From: CAIVPM01 sp964477265
GTDB taxonomy: Bacteria > Bacteroidota > Bacteroidia > Chitinophagales > Chitinophagaceae
DNA length: 64,000 nucleotides
NCBI GenBank assembly: GCA_964477265.1
Contig: CAYZDJ010000010.1
Span: 1-64,000 of the forward strand
Direction: 5' to 3'
The notes below the pieces were generated by a model that was not told the DNA's origin, did not search any database, and worked only from the letters and a program-made list of their open reading frames with translations. Positions 11,901 to 20,114 of this stretch are shown one piece after another. Position numbers and translations under genes: made by a program. Every line of letters starts with the position of its first letter. The first letter of the stretch is position 1.

Positions 11901-12334
11901 ACTTTGCAATGCTTAGCGAAGCAGCAGCTAAAAATGGTAATGTTACCAATACATACAGCATTGTAGATAAAAACCCAGCTGCTGTTAACTACTACAGAAT
12001 TAAAACCATTAACAAAAACAGCAGTGAGAAATACAGCATAGTTGTTAAGGTTGAAATGAATGGTAAAAATGTGAGCAGCGTAACTGTATATCCAAACCCT
12101 GTAACAGGCAATACCATTGGCTTACAATTGAATGGTGTGGCTACAGGCGTTGGTACTGTAAGGTTGTTTAATAACATGGGTCAGCTTGTATATACAGAAA
12201 CAATAAACAATGCAGGCAGCAATGGCAGCATGACAGTTGAAATTAACAAACACCTTGCAGCAGGTACTTACCAATTGCAACTTACAGATGCAAAAGGAAA
12301 CAGCTATAAAGAAACAGTGTTGAAAATTAATTAA
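8939..12334 (+). CDS. T9SS-exported protein with autotransporter-type beta-strand repeats
   Basis: This is a 1131-residue secreted protein. The signal peptide (MKKNLHLLLLLIPFIATSQ) is followed by an N-terminal domain of unknown type (to about residue 200). A beta-helix-like region follows (about 210-530), whose units resemble autotransporter-associated beta-strand repeats (GTVTLNGSSTYTGSTTVSNG). Next is a region with VERYFHKQNRGWRMA and WLIGNPYACPVD, found in many Bacteroidota surface proteins, then a fibronectin-like stretch (VVVNWEAIAETGVNVYNVEK). The last 75 or so residues are a T9SS type A sorting domain: VYPNPV, GQLVYTE, LAAGTYQLQLTD. The protein should cross the outer membrane by T9SS and be anchored or released. 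Substrate is unknown. Confidence 0.88.
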   Translation: MKKNLHLLLLLIPFIATSQTTVTYTQQNTYNVNQFTDGSAGSFNNGGTEMGQYANTSGNKQVVSFRKFRTDGSGGGSTRSLQVGDKFTIRVACTRAYGKIGVSLLASPSAYTSWNDRENNYAISANLDGPAYTGSGYGNWYIKYSSGSTSATSYAGDQTSYRDFTMEFTLTAPDRMNVSITTSNGPATTTFNDVQLNNSNPITDYAVYLQDDWDGDNASNIYWKQTTTQVNTGAVSLGASNNSFTVSGVVSNGLDANSTSTNSLNNTVTKTGSGTVTLNGSSTYTGSTTVSNGTLRLNKTGGTTITSGNVVTINSGGTLQISTDQSLGNVTLNSGGTLTVDAGVTLGITGTFTGGGTLNNLGTVSLNGTSSQTFPGSSTTVNNGTANTLTNLTVNNSNGVTIDKNFTVGSTLAFSSGKLAINGNTLTLNGTVTGMSAANSFTGSNSSSLTVSSTSNVGTIYFNQTTDGSIVNPTTGTNSLQNLVVSGSGGSVTIGNKLNLFDRLSVSAGTLNTGGYLVLRSRSANTAYVDQVGGTISGQVTVERYFHKQNRGWRMATAPVSFNGIISNDNDKVINNWQSNFGYSSNYGTRITGPVTPSGTNGLDDLSTSANLLTYNSSGSGSWNKILNTKTETMSGSTGSADNKGFFIFVRGDRTVTPSNSTPNAFATTTLASKGLLQTGTQTFNFSGTSGNSWLIGNPYACPVDMSTVTYTNIGNFVYFWDPNLTGVSTNSPGTYTYFDRTNWAAGPLSGSSTKFFQSGQAVLAKPNNATASITFNESNKTTSSNNNTQTTGTANGSVDLFNVKLFAVQPNGDRTNVDGLRAKFGNYADDVDDEDCIKIAASLENIGLARNSKSLAIEARPFITTTDTLFIAMNSMVAGSNYEFLINPVNFDASVSGCKIIDNFLNTETQINLADNTTIYPFSVSSVAGSNATNRFSIVFTGAGALPSNKLSVSAYKQNNNVVVNWEAIAETGVNVYNVEKSTTGSNFAMLSEAAAKNGNVTNTYSIVDKNPAAVNYYRIKTINKNSSEKYSIVVKVEMNGKNVSSVTVYPNPVTGNTIGLQLNGVATGVGTVRLFNNMGQLVYTETINNAGSNGSMTVEINKHLAAGTYQLQLTDAKGNSYKETVLKIN

Positions 12335-12352
12335 GGCTGTCTAGTCATAAAT

Positions 12353-12386
12353 AAAAAAGGTGATTGAAATTTCAATCACCTTTTTT
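12353..12386. terminator. Bidirectional rho-independent terminator
   Basis: This is a perfect inverted repeat with 17-base arms (AAAAAAGGTGATTGAAA and its complement). It has A-run and T-run flanks on both sides and lies between the convergent genes at 8939-12334 and 12430-13503, so it can stop transcription from either direction. Confidence 0.9.
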
Positions 12387-12429
12387 ATTGCTGTCAATTG
12401 CTATTAAAACAGAAGACCAAAATCTATTA

Positions 12430-13503
12430 TCATTTTCCGTCCTTAGTTGCAAACTTTATTGCTAACTGCTCTGCAATTTTTATAATCTCAAAATTTACTT
12501 CTTCCTTTAAAATATTAAATGTATCGTTAGATTGTGAAACATCTGCAAATACATCAATATCTATAACATGAGATTGTTTGCCTGTATCAACAAGTAAAAC
12601 CTGAAAGCTGTCTATAATATCTTTTGCACCTAACATATTTTTAATGGCAGTAGTAAATGCACTTAATTCAACTGCTGTTGTGTGTATGTCAATTTCCAGT
12701 TTTAACTCAGCTTTTCGTTTTGTCCTTAAAGAGATATTGTCTACCACGCTATCTACCATTTGTTTATTTGGCACTGTTATATAAGTTTTATTTTCTGTCC
12801 TTATGCGTGTACTTCTCAAGCCTATTTTTTCTACAGTGCCAGTAAACTGAAGCACCTTAACAACATCACCAGTGGTAAAGGGTTTGTCAAAAAAAATAAT
12901 GAAAGATGCTATAAGATTTTCGAGACTTTCGCGTGTAGCCAATGCAATTGCTGCACCCACAATGCTTAGGCCTGTAAGCAGATTGCTTATATTTTTATGA
13001 AAAGAAAAATGCAGCAATAGCAACACCCCTATTATTACTATTATTACCTTAAAAAAATCTTTAAAAAAAACAATAAGCTGGCTATCATTAGCATCTTTTG
13101 AAAGGTCTGCTTTCTGTTCAATAATCAATGCTGAGAAATCGATTAACCTTACACAAAGCCTTATAAAAAGAATAACCAGTAAACCGCTTGTTATACTATC
13201 AACTATTTCTCTTGAAGTAACTTTAAAAATCCTGAAGTCAAATGTGGTTGGAAAATTAAGTTTATCTATAGAAACAAAAACAACAAACAATAGAATAAAC
13301 ATCTCTAAAGGTTGCAGCACCAAATCAAGAAAATGTTGTTTGGTAAGGCTTTTTCCTGCTTTACCTACTAATTTATACAATAAGCCGGCACAATATTTTG
13401 AGATGAGTTTTTTAATAATAATGGTAAAAAGAATTACCCCAAATACAATGAGGTAAGCCTTAATAGTATTGTCTAAGAAAGTGTATTGCAGTATTGAATT
13501 CAT
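12430..13503 (-). CDS. MscS-family mechanosensitive ion channel
   Basis: This 357-residue inner-membrane protein has several hydrophobic helices in the first 200 residues. The pore-lining TM3-type helix (LTGLSIVGAAIALATRESLE) is followed by the MscS beta domain (DKPFTTGDVVKVLQFTGTVE, RSTRIRTENKTYITVPNKQM). The C-terminal alpha/beta domain follows (about 250-350). The family releases small solutes when membrane tension rises during hypo-osmotic shock. It is a single gene convergent with the T9SS cargo gene and divergent from icd. Length fits medium-size YbdG/YnaI-like members. Confidence 0.9.
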   Translation of the reverse strand: MNSILQYTFLDNTIKAYLIVFGVILFTIIIKKLISKYCAGLLYKLVGKAGKSLTKQHFLDLVLQPLEMFILLFVVFVSIDKLNFPTTFDFRIFKVTSREIVDSITSGLLVILFIRLCVRLIDFSALIIEQKADLSKDANDSQLIVFFKDFFKVIIVIIGVLLLLHFSFHKNISNLLTGLSIVGAAIALATRESLENLIASFIIFFDKPFTTGDVVKVLQFTGTVEKIGLRSTRIRTENKTYITVPNKQMVDSVVDNISLRTKRKAELKLEIDIHTTAVELSAFTTAIKNMLGAKDIIDSFQVLLVDTGKQSHVIDIDVFADVSQSNDTFNILKEEVNFEIIKIAEQLAIKFATKDGK

Positions 13504-13649
13504 GATAAAATCTGTAGCAAATAATGATGTTGCAAATAAAAGGAATGTTTCATCATAGCTTGGTTTTATTAAATAGTTCTACAATCAATGCAATCATAAT
13601 TATATTATTACATTATCTTTTTTTGATTGTCTCAAATTGTGGCAAACAC

Positions 13650-13657
13650 TACATTTG
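13650..13657 (+). promoter_or_regulatory. Promoter of icd (-7 box TACATTTG)
   Basis: TACATTTG is a full match to TAnnTTTG. A TTG at 13627-13629 sits 20 bases upstream, giving the usual -33/-7 arrangement. The icd ATG is at 13692. Confidence 0.6.
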
Positions 13658-13691
13658 CAACCAATCATTATTTAAAAATCAATAAATAAAA

Positions 13692-14921
13692 ATGGCAGCA
13701 AAAATTAAAGTAGCAAATCCAGTGGTAGAATTGGATGGCGATGAAATGACCAGAATTATCTGGAAGTTTATTAAAGACAAATTAATACTTCCTTACATTG
13801 AAGTAGATATTAAATATTACGATTTAGGAATGGAGTATCGTGATGAAACCAACGACCAGGTTACTGTTGATGCAGCTAATGCCATTAAGCAATATGGCGT
13901 GGGCATTAAGTGTGCAACCATTACTCCTGATGAGCAAAGGGTTGAAGAATTTAAGCTAAAGCAAATGTGGAAATCGCCAAATGGAACTATACGTAATATT
14001 CTTGATGGTACTGTGTTTCGTGAACCAATTGTTTGTAGCAATGTACCTCGTTTAGTACCAAACTGGACAGCACCAATTTGCATAGGTCGTCATGCTTTTG
14101 GAGACCAATATCGTGCGACAGATTTTGTAACGAAAGGCAAAGGAAAATTAACTGTAAAGTTTGAGGGAGAAGATGGAACAACACAAGAATTTGAAGTGTT
14201 TAACTTTAAAGGAAATGGTGTTGCATTAACTATGTACAATACAGATGAAAGTATTTTTGGCTTTGCCAGAAGCTGCTTTAACACTGCATTGCAAAAGAAA
14301 TGGCCTTTATACCTTTCTACAAAAAATACTATCCTTAAAAAATATGATGGTCGCTTTAAAGATATTTTTGAAGAGGTTTATCAAAATGAGTTTAAAGCAG
14401 CTTACGAAGCAGCAGGCATTACTTACGAGCATCGTTTAATTGATGACATGGTTGCAAGTGCTTTAAAATGGAATGGCAATTTTGTATGGGCTTGTAAAAA
14501 CTATGATGGTGACGTACAAAGCGATACAGTGGCACAAGGCTTTGGTAGCTTAGGTTTAATGACTTCTACATTGGTTACACCTGATGGAAAAATTATGGAA
14601 GCAGAAGCTGCACATGGTACTGTTACTCGTCATTATCGTGAACATCAAAAAGGGAAACCAACTTCTACAAATCCAATTGCATCAATATTTGCATGGACAA
14701 GAGGTTTAGAGTTCAGAGGTAAATTAGATGGCAACCAGGAGTTGATTAACTTTTGCCATGCACTTGAACAAGTGTGTGTTGAAACTGTTGAAAGTGGTAA
14801 AATGACTAAAGATTTAGCAGTTTGTATTCATGGCAATAAAGTAAACCATGGAGAACATTATTTATATACTGAAGAGTTTTTAGATGCATTAGATACTAAC
14901 TTAAAAGCTAAGTTAGGTTAG
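13692..14921 (+). CDS. icd: Isocitrate dehydrogenase, NADP-dependent (eukaryote-like type)
   Basis: This 409-residue TCA-cycle enzyme converts isocitrate to 2-oxoglutarate and CO2 with NADP+. It resembles the homodimeric IDH of mitochondria and cytosol rather than the E. coli type: VVELDGDEMTRIIW at the start, KCATITPDEQRVEEF, the substrate-binding SPNGTIRNILDGTVFREPI, and the metal-binding DDMVA. The NADP-contact region is AHGTVTRHYREHQKGK with TSTNPIASIFAW. Length is normal. It is a single-gene unit with its own promoter and a terminator behind it. Confidence 0.96.
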   Translation: MAAKIKVANPVVELDGDEMTRIIWKFIKDKLILPYIEVDIKYYDLGMEYRDETNDQVTVDAANAIKQYGVGIKCATITPDEQRVEEFKLKQMWKSPNGTIRNILDGTVFREPIVCSNVPRLVPNWTAPICIGRHAFGDQYRATDFVTKGKGKLTVKFEGEDGTTQEFEVFNFKGNGVALTMYNTDESIFGFARSCFNTALQKKWPLYLSTKNTILKKYDGRFKDIFEEVYQNEFKAAYEAAGITYEHRLIDDMVASALKWNGNFVWACKNYDGDVQSDTVAQGFGSLGLMTSTLVTPDGKIMEAEAAHGTVTRHYREHQKGKPTSTNPIASIFAWTRGLEFRGKLDGNQELINFCHALEQVCVETVESGKMTKDLAVCIHGNKVNHGEHYLYTEEFLDALDTNLKAKLG

Positions 14922-14935
14922 TCTTTTATTGAAAT

Positions 14936-14986
14936 AAAAAAGGGTGAATGTTCTTAGCAATTGCTATAAAACATTCACCCTTTTTT
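14936..14986. terminator. Bidirectional rho-independent terminator
   Basis: Arms AAAAAAGGGTGAATGTT (14936-14952) and the complementary AACATTCACCCTTTTTT (14970-14986) enclose a 17-base loop. The hairpin lies between the convergent icd and TonB-receptor genes, with A/T runs on both outer sides. Confidence 0.9.
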
Positions 14987-15000
14987 TATACAGATGTTTG

Positions 15001-16923
15001 TTATAAATTAAAATTCAATCCACCACTCACCCATCTTTTTGGCATAATAGAACCCAACAAATCTGAATATGATTTATCATAAAAATTATTTGCCTGAATA
15101 AATGCACTGCAACGTTTTTCAGCAAACTGGTAGCTCAATTTTACATTGGCTACAAAGTAGCTTGAACTGATAACTGCATTAATAGCACTCGCTGCCATCT
15201 CTCCTCTTTGTTTATACAATCCATTTGCAGCAATACTCCAGTTTTTATAGCTGTATTGCACATTATAGTTTAACAAAAATGTTGCATGAGAATTAATATA
15301 GAACGATGTTTTTGTATTACTGTCTGCACTTCTGCTTTGAAGCCATGTTGCACCCAAGGTTACAAATAATTGGTGCTTGCCCCAGCCTTTGTTAAACTGT
15401 GTAGAAAGTTCTAAACCGGCAGTATTAACTTTAGAAATATTTAAAGCCAATGCATAAACACCTGCAGGATTCAGGTTGTCTTTCCTTGGCATATTGGCAT
15501 AGGTTGTAGTTACAAAATCTATTAAGTCTGTCTGGTTTCTCTGAAACCAGCTTGCAGTAAATTTCCAGTTATTCTTTATCCAGTAATCTGCACCAAACTC
15601 GTAGCTTAAAGATTGTTCTGCCTTTAAATCTGGGTTGCCAATGCTGCCACTTGATACCAAAGCTTTACCATAATTATTATAACGTTCTGTAAAGTCTGCA
15701 TCACGAATAGTATTGCCAATGCCAAACCTTAGTTGTGCATTTTTTAGTTTGTAAGAAGTATTTAATTGTGCTGTTATTTTATTACCAAAACCTTCACTAT
15801 TATCATATCTTACAGCAGTGGTTGCAAATAAATTTTTACCAAATTGTTTTTGCAATATTGCAAATATCCCTAACTGTGGCACTTTATGATTACCCCTGTC
15901 ATTACTGTTAATTTGCTTGCTAATAAACTGTACTCCTGTTGTAAGCAAAGTATTTTTTTGCATTTTTTTATTATACACTACCTGAGATTGGAATAAGCTG
16001 GCATCATTGTCATTTGCAGCAACTGCTGTATTGAATTTATAATAATCGTTTACCTTTTTATAACCAGCATCAATGCTTAATTTATTAGTTCCTTTTTCAT
16101 ATTGCAATTGCAAATGGTTCCACCATGTTTTAACCTGCTCATAAGCTGTATCACTTTTAAAGCTGGTATAAAAATTTTGTGCAGCAAAATCCCTGTTATC
16201 ATAAGCAGTTCTCAATGCAAGGTTCCAGTTTTTACCAATAGCATTGGAATAAGAAAAAGAAGCTGTAGTATTATGTGCATAACCATTTGTGCCACGTTGT
16301 GGCTGCCCATCTGCATTATTGCTTAGAACACCACCAGCAAAGGTTTGCTTTCCTTTTTTATACAAGCCTCCAATATTTACATTAAACAATCCATACTCAC
16401 CAGCAGTAAATTGTGCCTGCACCTGTTTGGTTTTAGTTATGCTATTTGAATGAAATGATTTGGTAATAATATGTATCACCCCTCCTACTGCCTCTGTGCC
16501 ATAAATTGCAGACGCTGCTCCAAACAAAATTTCAATCCTATCAATTTCAGCTGGGGCAATGGGTATGTAACTACTAAAATGCCCAGTCAATGGGTCGTTC
16601 AACCTTATGCCATCCAGCACTACCAATACTTGCTGAAAAGTTCCACCCCTTATTACAATATCAGCCTGTGCACCCATAGGTCCACGTTGCTGCACTTCAA
16701 CACCTGGCAGGTATTTCAATAAATCGTCAATAGACTGAATGGGTTGTTTGGCAAATTGTTCGCCTTTAATTACTGTAATATTTCTGCCTGTTTCTGATGC
16801 TTTAATAGGTGCAATACCAGATGTAATTGTTACAGGGTCTAGTGTATTTTCCTGTGCATTTACTAATGTACCTGAGGTAACAAGGCATAATAATGCCAAG
16901 GCTTTTTTCTTTATACTTCTCAT
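15001..16923 (-). CDS. TonB-dependent outer-membrane receptor (BtuB-like size)
   Basis: The start is set at the ATG at 16923, where the signal peptide begins (MRSIKKKALALLCLVTSGTL, cleavage near NAQ); an upstream ATG would add an implausible leader. Residues of about 45-160 form the plug domain: ITVIKGEQFAKQPIQSIDDL, LPGVEVQQRGP, IVIRGGTFQQVLVVLDGIRL, GAASAIYGTEAVGGVIHIIT. The rest is a 22-strand type barrel ending in LNFNL. There is no N-terminal carboxypeptidase-like domain and no SusD partner. This makes it resemble cobalamin or siderophore receptors rather than SusC glycan transporters. No cobalamin riboswitch fits in the short leader, so the ligand is open. Confidence 0.9.
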   Translation of the reverse strand: MRSIKKKALALLCLVTSGTLVNAQENTLDPVTITSGIAPIKASETGRNITVIKGEQFAKQPIQSIDDLLKYLPGVEVQQRGPMGAQADIVIRGGTFQQVLVVLDGIRLNDPLTGHFSSYIPIAPAEIDRIEILFGAASAIYGTEAVGGVIHIITKSFHSNSITKTKQVQAQFTAGEYGLFNVNIGGLYKKGKQTFAGGVLSNNADGQPQRGTNGYAHNTTASFSYSNAIGKNWNLALRTAYDNRDFAAQNFYTSFKSDTAYEQVKTWWNHLQLQYEKGTNKLSIDAGYKKVNDYYKFNTAVAANDNDASLFQSQVVYNKKMQKNTLLTTGVQFISKQINSNDRGNHKVPQLGIFAILQKQFGKNLFATTAVRYDNSEGFGNKITAQLNTSYKLKNAQLRFGIGNTIRDADFTERYNNYGKALVSSGSIGNPDLKAEQSLSYEFGADYWIKNNWKFTASWFQRNQTDLIDFVTTTYANMPRKDNLNPAGVYALALNISKVNTAGLELSTQFNKGWGKHQLFVTLGATWLQSRSADSNTKTSFYINSHATFLLNYNVQYSYKNWSIAANGLYKQRGEMAASAINAVISSSYFVANVKLSYQFAEKRCSAFIQANNFYDKSYSDLLGSIMPKRWVSGGLNFNL

Positions 16924-16945
16924 TTTTAATATTGTTTTGGGTGGG

Positions 16946-16953
16946 CAAATGTA
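16946..16953 (-). promoter_or_regulatory. -7 box of the TonB-dependent receptor gene
   Basis: On the minus strand the bases read TACATTTG, a full match to TAnnTTTG, 22 bases before the ATG at 16923. The short distance also supports the choice of that start codon. Confidence 0.5.
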
Positions 16954-17028
16954 GGGAGCTAACAAAGTTTTGATTTTAACATTTTGTAAACTATATCTTT
17001 TAACTTTATCTTAAATATTAAAACTGCT

Positions 17029-17892
17029 ATGCTTAACATTAATTCTTTAAGTTTTACAATACTATCAAAACCGCAGGTAATTGAATTGCTGGACTGGGCA
17101 AAAAATGAAGGTTGGAACCCCGGCTTAAGTGATGCAGAAATATTTTGGCAAACAGACAACGAAGGCTTTTATGGTTTTTTTAATGGCAATGAAATGATAG
17201 CTGGGGGTTCAATAGTTTCCTATAATGGCGAGTTTGGATTTATGGGACTTTTTATTGTAAAGCCTGCATATCGTCATTTGGGCATTGGCAAAAAAATATG
17301 GCATTTAAGAAAGGAAAAATTGTTAAGCCGTTTAAAAAATGGTGCAGCTATTGGCATGGATGGCGTTGTTGATATGCAAGGCTTTTATTCAAAGGGTGGC
17401 TTTAATTTACTTTTTAAAGATGAAAGGTACTTGTGCAATGGTGAGTCTTTTACAGTTCATAATGCTATCTCTTCAATTACTGCATCAGATTATGATGATA
17501 TTATAAAATATGATACAATGTGCTTTGGGTTTAACAGAAACCAGTTTATCATTCCCTGGATAAATAACCTTAACTCATTTGCCTTTAAGTATAAAATAAA
17601 TGATAAGCTTAAAGGATTTGCAGTAATGAGAAAGGCAGTTGAAGGATATAAAATAGGCCCTTTGTTTGCCGATGATTTTGAAGTGGCAGAAGCCATGTAC
17701 AAAGCCTGTTTATCAGCAGCACAAAACCAAAAGGTTTTTATAGATATTCCTCTAAGCAATCAAGATGCAATAAAGTTGGTAAATCAATTTAACGCAATAC
17801 CTGTTTTTCAGTGTGGAAGAATGTACCATGGTACACCACCACAACTTCCTTTAGAGAAAATTTTTGGAATAACCACCTTCGAGCTGGGTTAA
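17029..17892 (+). CDS. GNAT N-acetyltransferase with second acetyltransferase-like domain
   Basis: This 287-residue cytoplasmic protein has an N-terminal GNAT domain. It has the acetyl-CoA-binding motif A (MGLFIVKPAYRHLGIGKKIW) and a GFYSKGGFNLLFKDERY strand typical of motif B. The C-terminal half (about 140-287) looks like the extra domain of YitH-type enzymes (YKIGPLFADDFEVAEAMYKA). The acceptor substrate is unknown. It is divergent from the TonB receptor and stands alone. Confidence 0.87.
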   Translation: MLNINSLSFTILSKPQVIELLDWAKNEGWNPGLSDAEIFWQTDNEGFYGFFNGNEMIAGGSIVSYNGEFGFMGLFIVKPAYRHLGIGKKIWHLRKEKLLSRLKNGAAIGMDGVVDMQGFYSKGGFNLLFKDERYLCNGESFTVHNAISSITASDYDDIIKYDTMCFGFNRNQFIIPWINNLNSFAFKYKINDKLKGFAVMRKAVEGYKIGPLFADDFEVAEAMYKACLSAAQNQKVFIDIPLSNQDAIKLVNQFNAIPVFQCGRMYHGTPPQLPLEKIFGITTFELG

Positions 17893-18123
17893 TTACCACT
17901 ACCCTATTTTTAAATAACAATATTCCCCAATAACTCATTTTGACACAAAGGCTTTAATATACCTGCAAGTCTTGTCAATAATTTTATTGCAATACCTGAC
18001 ATTTCTGCCAATTTTTCACCTAAACTTCAATGGCAACATTATTGAATAATGGAAAAACGAAACAAAAGTCAACAAATCACTTGCTGGCTTTCATTAATTA
18101 GTAACAATTAAATTCAAAATAAA

Positions 18124-20031
18124 ATGGGAAAAATCATTGGTATTGACTTAGGAACAACCAACAGTTGCGTTAGCGTTATGGAAGGCAACGAACCTGTGGT
18201 TATAGCAAATGAGGAAGGCAGGAGAACCACGCCTTCGGTAGTTGGCTTTTTAAAGAATGGTGAGAGAAAAGTAGGTGACCCTGCAAAGCGTCAGGCTATT
18301 ACCAACCCACATAACACTATTTCAAGTGTTAAGCGTTTTATGGGTCGCAAGTTTGATGAAGTGACTGAGGAAATAAGCCATTGGAGCTACAAGGTTGCCA
18401 AAGGTGACAACAATACTGTGCGTGTTGATATTGATGGCAGGTTATATACACCACAGGAAATAAGTGCAATGGTTCTTCAAAAAATGAAGAAAACTGCAGA
18501 GGATTATTTAGGCACTGAAGTTACAGATGCTGTTATTACAGTACCTGCCTACTTTAACGATGCACAAAGGCAGGCTACCAAAGAGGCTGGTGAAATTGCA
18601 GGCTTAAACGTTAAGCGTATTGTAAACGAGCCTACTGCTGCTGCTTTAGCTTATGGTTTAGATAAAAAAGGGCAAGACCAAAAGATTGCTGTGTTTGACC
18701 TTGGTGGTGGTACTTTCGATATTTCCATCCTTGATTTGGGCGATGGTGTGTTTGAGGTAAAAAGCACCAATGGAGATACGCATCTTGGTGGTGATGACTT
18801 TGATAAAGTAATTATGGACTGGTTGGCAGATGAGTTTAAAAACCAGGAAGCAATTGACTTGCGTAAAGACCCTATGGCTTTACAACGTTTAAAAGAAGCT
18901 GCTGAAAAAGCTAAGGTTGAATTATCATCTAGCACAGAAACTGAAATTAATTTGCCATATATTACTGCTGTTGATGGTGTGCCTAAACACTTAGTGGTAA
19001 AATTATCTCGTGCAAAATTTGAAGCATTGGCAGATAAATTATTCGACAGATGTTTGCGTCCTTGCGAAGCTGCATTAAAAGATGCAGGTTATAGCACATC
19101 TCAAATTGATGAAGTAATTTTAGTAGGTGGGAGCTCTCGTATTCCTAAAGTACAGGAAATAGTAGAAAAATTCTTTGGTAAAAAACCAAACAAAGGTGTA
19201 AACCCAGATGAGGTAGTTGCCATTGGTGCTGCTATACAAGGTGGTGTTTTAACTGGAGAAGTTAAAGACGTATTGTTACTTGACGTAACACCTTTAACAT
19301 TAGGTATTGAAACAATGGGTGGTGTGTTAACGCCAATGATACCAAGCAATACAACTATTCCTACTAAAAAAACAGAAACATTTAGCACGGCTGCAGATAA
19401 CCAGCCTGGTGTTGAAATACACGTATTGCAAGGCGAAAGACCAATGGCTGCACAAAATAAAAGCCTTGGTAAGTTTAACTTAGCTGACATTCCACCAGCA
19501 CCACGTGGTGTGCCACAAATTGAGGTTACATTTGATATAGATGCCAATGGTATGTTGCACGTAAGTGCTAAAGACAAAGGCACTGGTAAAGAGCAAAAAA
19601 TTAAGATTGAAGCTGGTAGTGGTTTAAGCAAAGAAGAAGTAGAAAGAATGAAAGCTGATGCCAAAGCACACGAAGCAGAAGATAAAGCTGCAAAAGAAAA
19701 GGTAACTAAAATTAATGAAGCAGATAGTATGATTTTCCAGACAGAAAAGCAATTGAAAGAGTTTGGGGACAAAGTGCCTGCAGATAAAAAAGCACCTATT
19801 GAAACTGCTTTAACTAAATTAAAAGAAGCACACAAACTACAGGATATAGCTGCCATTGATACTGCTATGGCAGAAATGAATACAGCATGGACAGCAGCCA
19901 GCGAAGACATTTATAAAGCACAACAAGAAGGTGGTGCAGCACAACCACAGGAACACGCTGCAGGTGGCGAACAACCACAAGGCAAAGCAGACGACCATGT
20001 AGAAGATGCACAGTTTGAAGAAGTGAAATAG
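18124..20031 (+). CDS. dnaK: Chaperone DnaK (Hsp70)
   Basis: This 635-residue ATP-dependent chaperone folds and rescues cytoplasmic proteins with DnaJ and GrpE, neither of which is in the window. All ATPase signatures are present: IGIDLGTTNSCVSV at the start, VFDLGGGTFDISILDLGDG near residue 197, and ILVGGSSRIPKVQ near residue 337. The substrate-binding domain (VTPLTLGIET, GERPMAAQNKSLG) and an acidic Gln-rich tail ending EDAQFEEVK follow. Length is normal. It forms a single-gene unit with a strong terminator; no CIRCE-type inverted repeat was seen upstream. Confidence 0.98.
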   Translation: MGKIIGIDLGTTNSCVSVMEGNEPVVIANEEGRRTTPSVVGFLKNGERKVGDPAKRQAITNPHNTISSVKRFMGRKFDEVTEEISHWSYKVAKGDNNTVRVDIDGRLYTPQEISAMVLQKMKKTAEDYLGTEVTDAVITVPAYFNDAQRQATKEAGEIAGLNVKRIVNEPTAAALAYGLDKKGQDQKIAVFDLGGGTFDISILDLGDGVFEVKSTNGDTHLGGDDFDKVIMDWLADEFKNQEAIDLRKDPMALQRLKEAAEKAKVELSSSTETEINLPYITAVDGVPKHLVVKLSRAKFEALADKLFDRCLRPCEAALKDAGYSTSQIDEVILVGGSSRIPKVQEIVEKFFGKKPNKGVNPDEVVAIGAAIQGGVLTGEVKDVLLLDVTPLTLGIETMGGVLTPMIPSNTTIPTKKTETFSTAADNQPGVEIHVLQGERPMAAQNKSLGKFNLADIPPAPRGVPQIEVTFDIDANGMLHVSAKDKGTGKEQKIKIEAGSGLSKEEVERMKADAKAHEAEDKAAKEKVTKINEADSMIFQTEKQLKEFGDKVPADKKAPIETALTKLKEAHKLQDIAAIDTAMAEMNTAWTAASEDIYKAQQEGGAAQPQEHAAGGEQPQGKADDHVEDAQFEEVK

Positions 20032-20047
20032 TGAATGATAAATAAAC

Positions 20048-20076
20048 AAAACCCTCGTAGAAATACGGGGGTTTTT
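20048..20076 (+). terminator. Terminator of dnaK
   Basis: The stem ACCCTCGTA / TACGGGGGT (one G-U pair) has a GAAA tetraloop, an A run before and a T run after. It starts 17 bases behind the dnaK stop codon and separates dnaK from the KAP NTPase. Confidence 0.88.
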
Positions 20077-20114
20077 GATGTAAAAAAATTATGTAACCAG
20101 AAACTATTGAAAAG

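Noticed and set aside
16924..17028. Cobalamin riboswitch ahead of the BtuB-sized TonB receptor
   Set aside because: The divergent spacer is only about 105 bases and lacks any B12-box-like sequence.
19101..19910. Minus-strand 269-aa open frame inside dnaK
   Set aside because: It is an antisense shadow of dnaK with serine/alanine-rich composition, no start context and no family motif.
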